From the NCBI GenBank assembly GCA_032718565.1, contig JAVGVS010000310.1, positions 124,001 through 188,000 of the forward strand: a stretch of DNA of 64,000 nt, in the 5' to 3' direction. Both the position numbers and the translations under genes were made by a program. The DNA comes from Distichodus sexfasciatus (lineage: Eukaryota > Chordata > Actinopteri > Characiformes > Distichodontidae). Shown here piece after piece: positions 61,061 through 64,000 of the stretch. Within the stretch, counting starts at the first letter, position 1; the number at the start of each line of letters is the position of its first letter. The notes beneath the pieces were generated by a model that saw only the letters and a program-made list of their open reading frames with translations, did no database searches and was not told the DNA's origin.

Positions 61061-64000
61061 TTAAAACATGGTCATTGTGCACGCATTCTCAGGAATTAAA
61101 GTTCTCTGTTGCTACGACAGATCGTCAATCGAACGCAAAGGAATATTTGAGATAAAAACAGATCCGAACTGGAGTGAGCATTGTCTATAGAAAAACCCAA
61201 ATCAGTTGACTCTAAATACAATAATTATTTTGCACATTTTGAATGCAACAATGAGTAAATTCGCTTAACTTCCTGTGAAAATATTATTTAGTAAATTTAC
61301 ACTACTAAAACAACCAATTAGCACAGTCGTCTCACCTGGGACGCCTGTGCCCGAGACCCCCGGCGTGTCGACGCCGCAATGCGTTAAGAGAACAAATTAA
61401 TTTTCTAGATGCATGCGACATGAGCTGATGAATCCCCGAGCTGATGAAGATTTGTTAAGTGTGTTTATCTGTGTTAACAGCGGGGGGATTACTCCAAAAT
61501 CCACCCCTATGCTCCACCATGCTCCGATCAGCCCAGTCCCTCAGTAGGTTTCCATATCGACCGTAGCGGAGTAGTCGTCATAACGACCGTCATACAACAT
61601 GTTACCTGCTTTAATGTGAAGTTCTACTTTATGCTTCATAAGTACACTATTACTACACTATAATCGATACGATTTTCTCAAACAAAATAACGATTATGAC
61701 TCATTGAGGAGAGCGATAACTGATATTCTGAACCAATATTGAACTTGGTTCAATTGTGAATATTGAAATAATTATCTAAACTAATAAGTAATACATATAT
61801 ATACATATATTATGATGGGGTCATCGGAACGCATCTCGATTGTAAGTCATTGGCTACCTATATAAGCAATCGAAGCATTAATAAGTGTTATTAATTAATC
61901 ATTCCGCCTGTCAACGTTCTAATCCTTTAAGTGAGGTTAATATCTATTTCTACCCCAACTTCCCTTCACACAAGCAAGGCAAGTCTCACATTATTTGGGG
62001 AGGCATAATAAGCAAGCAATTAGGGCATGAAGTCTACTTAAAGTGCTTTCATTATTAAATACAAACTTATTACTCTCTGTCTCAGTGCATTTCACAGAAA
62101 ATCCAGACAAAAGCTCTACAAACCCCTTTAAAATGAGCCAATTAGTCAATTCTGTGCACAATTATTCTTCAAGCAGAGTCAAAAATGTGTTACGGTTGCG
62201 ATTCTCTCGCTCAGTGCTGGTAACCCCGACAGCCAGCTGAAATAACCCACAATTTCCGATAATTGCCACCCTAAATATTGAGTCAATGAGTAAAATGTTC
62301 ACCATGGTTCAGTTTCTCAACAGAATTCTGGACTGCAACCGGATAAAGTTACAAGTGCTGTTATAATATTTAAATTCATCAGTTTCCTGTTGGCTTCAGA
62401 TTTAAGCGAATGGTAAGCCAGAAGAATCTTTGTATCCTTTGTTCATGCGTTTTTAAAATTGTATCCATAAACCAAACAGTTTTTGGTGCAATAATCCATT
62501 CGAAATGCAAAACTATAAATGGAATAATGAGCCATTTTCCAGTTCCACATTTTGTGCTCTAATAAAATAATTTTAAAAAACAATAAATGGAGTAGAAAAC
62601 ACAAAGAATTGACCTCAGTCTTTGCCCACAACCTTGGTAACGCATTGACAGACTTTAACATTTTCTAAAATGCTACATTTGCAACAAAGTGGTTACTATA
62701 TTTGCCATCACATCATCAATGCATAATTACAACACCTAGCGAAATGACTGATCACAAACAATCATACTTTCATATTAACAATATGCAAAAATTTTGTTAG
62801 CAAATAATAACATTTAGGACTAAACTCAACAACAATTATCTGTTTTTTCTGCAATTACATGTTACAAAGAACGTTGACTAATATCCTGAAATAAGTCTGC
62901 AACAAAGCAATTATTCCACTGTTGAAATTAATTGAAAGATGCTTGATCGCGATCCATAAGCCGCCAACAAAACCTTTTGCTGTGCAATGATGTTCCTGTG
63001 AGACTGTCACAATGTTAAAATGTAAAAAATTCTAGATGGGGAAGACTGACAGGATCGAACGCTGTCAGAAGTGAGACGAGTTCTCTTCTGAAGTTCAAAG
63101 TGTCTGGGACAAATTTAGTCAATAAATCATGCGTTATTTTACATAAACCCCAGTGGAATAACGCTATGACGACTAAGCAAGAGAACAAATCTGTCCATTT
63201 TAACCATCGTAACATTGTCGCACAAGGATTTATGCTATTTTCATATAAACAATATGTGACAACTTAAACAGTGAGCAATAAAATGTCAATATAGGATAAA
63301 TAATTAATTGTTTTTTAAACCTCTCAATTACAATACATGACAATTTATTTTTGGTTCTGTCAGGTGAATTTTTTTTTACATATTTACTTAAAATATAGTC
63401 ATGATAACTATATTTCACATATTTGTTTTTCTTACACTGGAACTAAGCTATCATCTCAACAATTATCAACAGAAATGTGTGGTGCGGCAATAATAAAACA
63501 TTATATTGTATCTTGAATTTTGTACTTGGCTAAAAAATGCTTTGGAATGCCTAATGTGAGGTAAGTTTACATTTCTGGAGATCTGTGTGCTTCAAAAGTT
63601 TATCACTAATAAAATTTATAAAAGGGGCTAAGTGAAAGTCGCAAACTAGCAAGGCACGACATGACCTGCCATATACTGCACATATTAATTTAAAGAATCA
63701 ATTAACACAGTAAATCATTCAAAATAAAAAAAGAAAACAAATAGCTAATCTTAGCTAAGATAAGATAGTCCCTTCATGCTACAGGCGATTAATAAATTCT
63801 ACACCAATCAAGACAAACGACACCCAAAAGCTTTAGCAAAGGCTAACTATGAATAAAAGCCAACAGGGCATAGAGCACAGTCAGTTAATTTGTATTAAAA
63901 TGTATTTTTGTATTGTAATAAATAAAAAAAGTTTATGTGCCTACTTGTACTCAAAAAAATTACACATGATGCAAAAATGGTAATGTGGTTAACAATTAGG
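61061..64000. other. AT-rich unique stretch to window end
   Basis: No mobile element is recognised. 61300-61560 is the most complex part (GCGTTAAGAGAACAAATTAA, GACATGAGCTGATGAATCC, GTTAACAGCGGGGGGATTAC) and is a weak candidate for conserved DNA. 61780-61815 is a TATA-rich run. 62700-64000 is very AT-rich with no supported feature. Confidence 0.4.

Overview
The window reads as a stretch of ray-finned fish (teleost) nuclear genome with no recognisable host protein-coding gene, rRNA or tRNA. The evidence is AT-rich non-coding DNA, microsatellites, and repeats typical of teleosts: tRNA-derived SINEs, a Rex3-type RTE LINE end, Tc1-like transposons and many short non-autonomous hAT-like elements. 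No open frame exceeds about 175 codons. Apart from transposon remnants, none resembles a known protein or a convincing exon, so the region is most likely intergenic or deep intronic.

Layout. 1-6.8 kb: an unclassified repeat, a decayed hAT-like element, a solo LTR with 5-bp target duplication (3477-4130), a local duplication (3350-4990 against 5775-6396) and five SINE A copies. 7-13 kb: hAT relics and a 690-bp element with array-like ends (11690-12379). 13-20 kb: mostly unique sequence with scattered SINEs and a 70-bp palindrome. 20-26 kb: a hAT-like element carrying a smaller MITE, then a decayed tandem array (23290-24500). 27.9-31.5 kb: the longest stretch without a recognised mobile element. 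31.5-33.9 kb: SINEs and a second local duplication. 34-41 kb: candidate conserved non-coding DNA, plus the first copy of a 648-bp inverted-repeat element. 41-44 kb: a Rex3 insertion and two adjacent hAT-like elements. 46-48.4 kb: two Tc1-like elements side by side, the second with a broken transposase gene. 49-55 kb: a small hAT-like element with a perfect 8-bp target duplication, a nested hAT-in-hAT composite and its derivative, and a duplicated unique segment. 55-60 kb: SINE B, another hAT-like element directly abutted by the second 648-bp family copy. 60-64 kb: mainly unique AT-rich DNA.

The most informative content is the insertion history. Nested elements, target-site duplications and paired copies give a relative order of events. 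The unique GC-richer blocks between repeats are candidates for distal regulatory elements, but this rests on composition and motif content alone; a cross-species alignment would decide it. All family names were given from memory of teleost repeats and not from a search.
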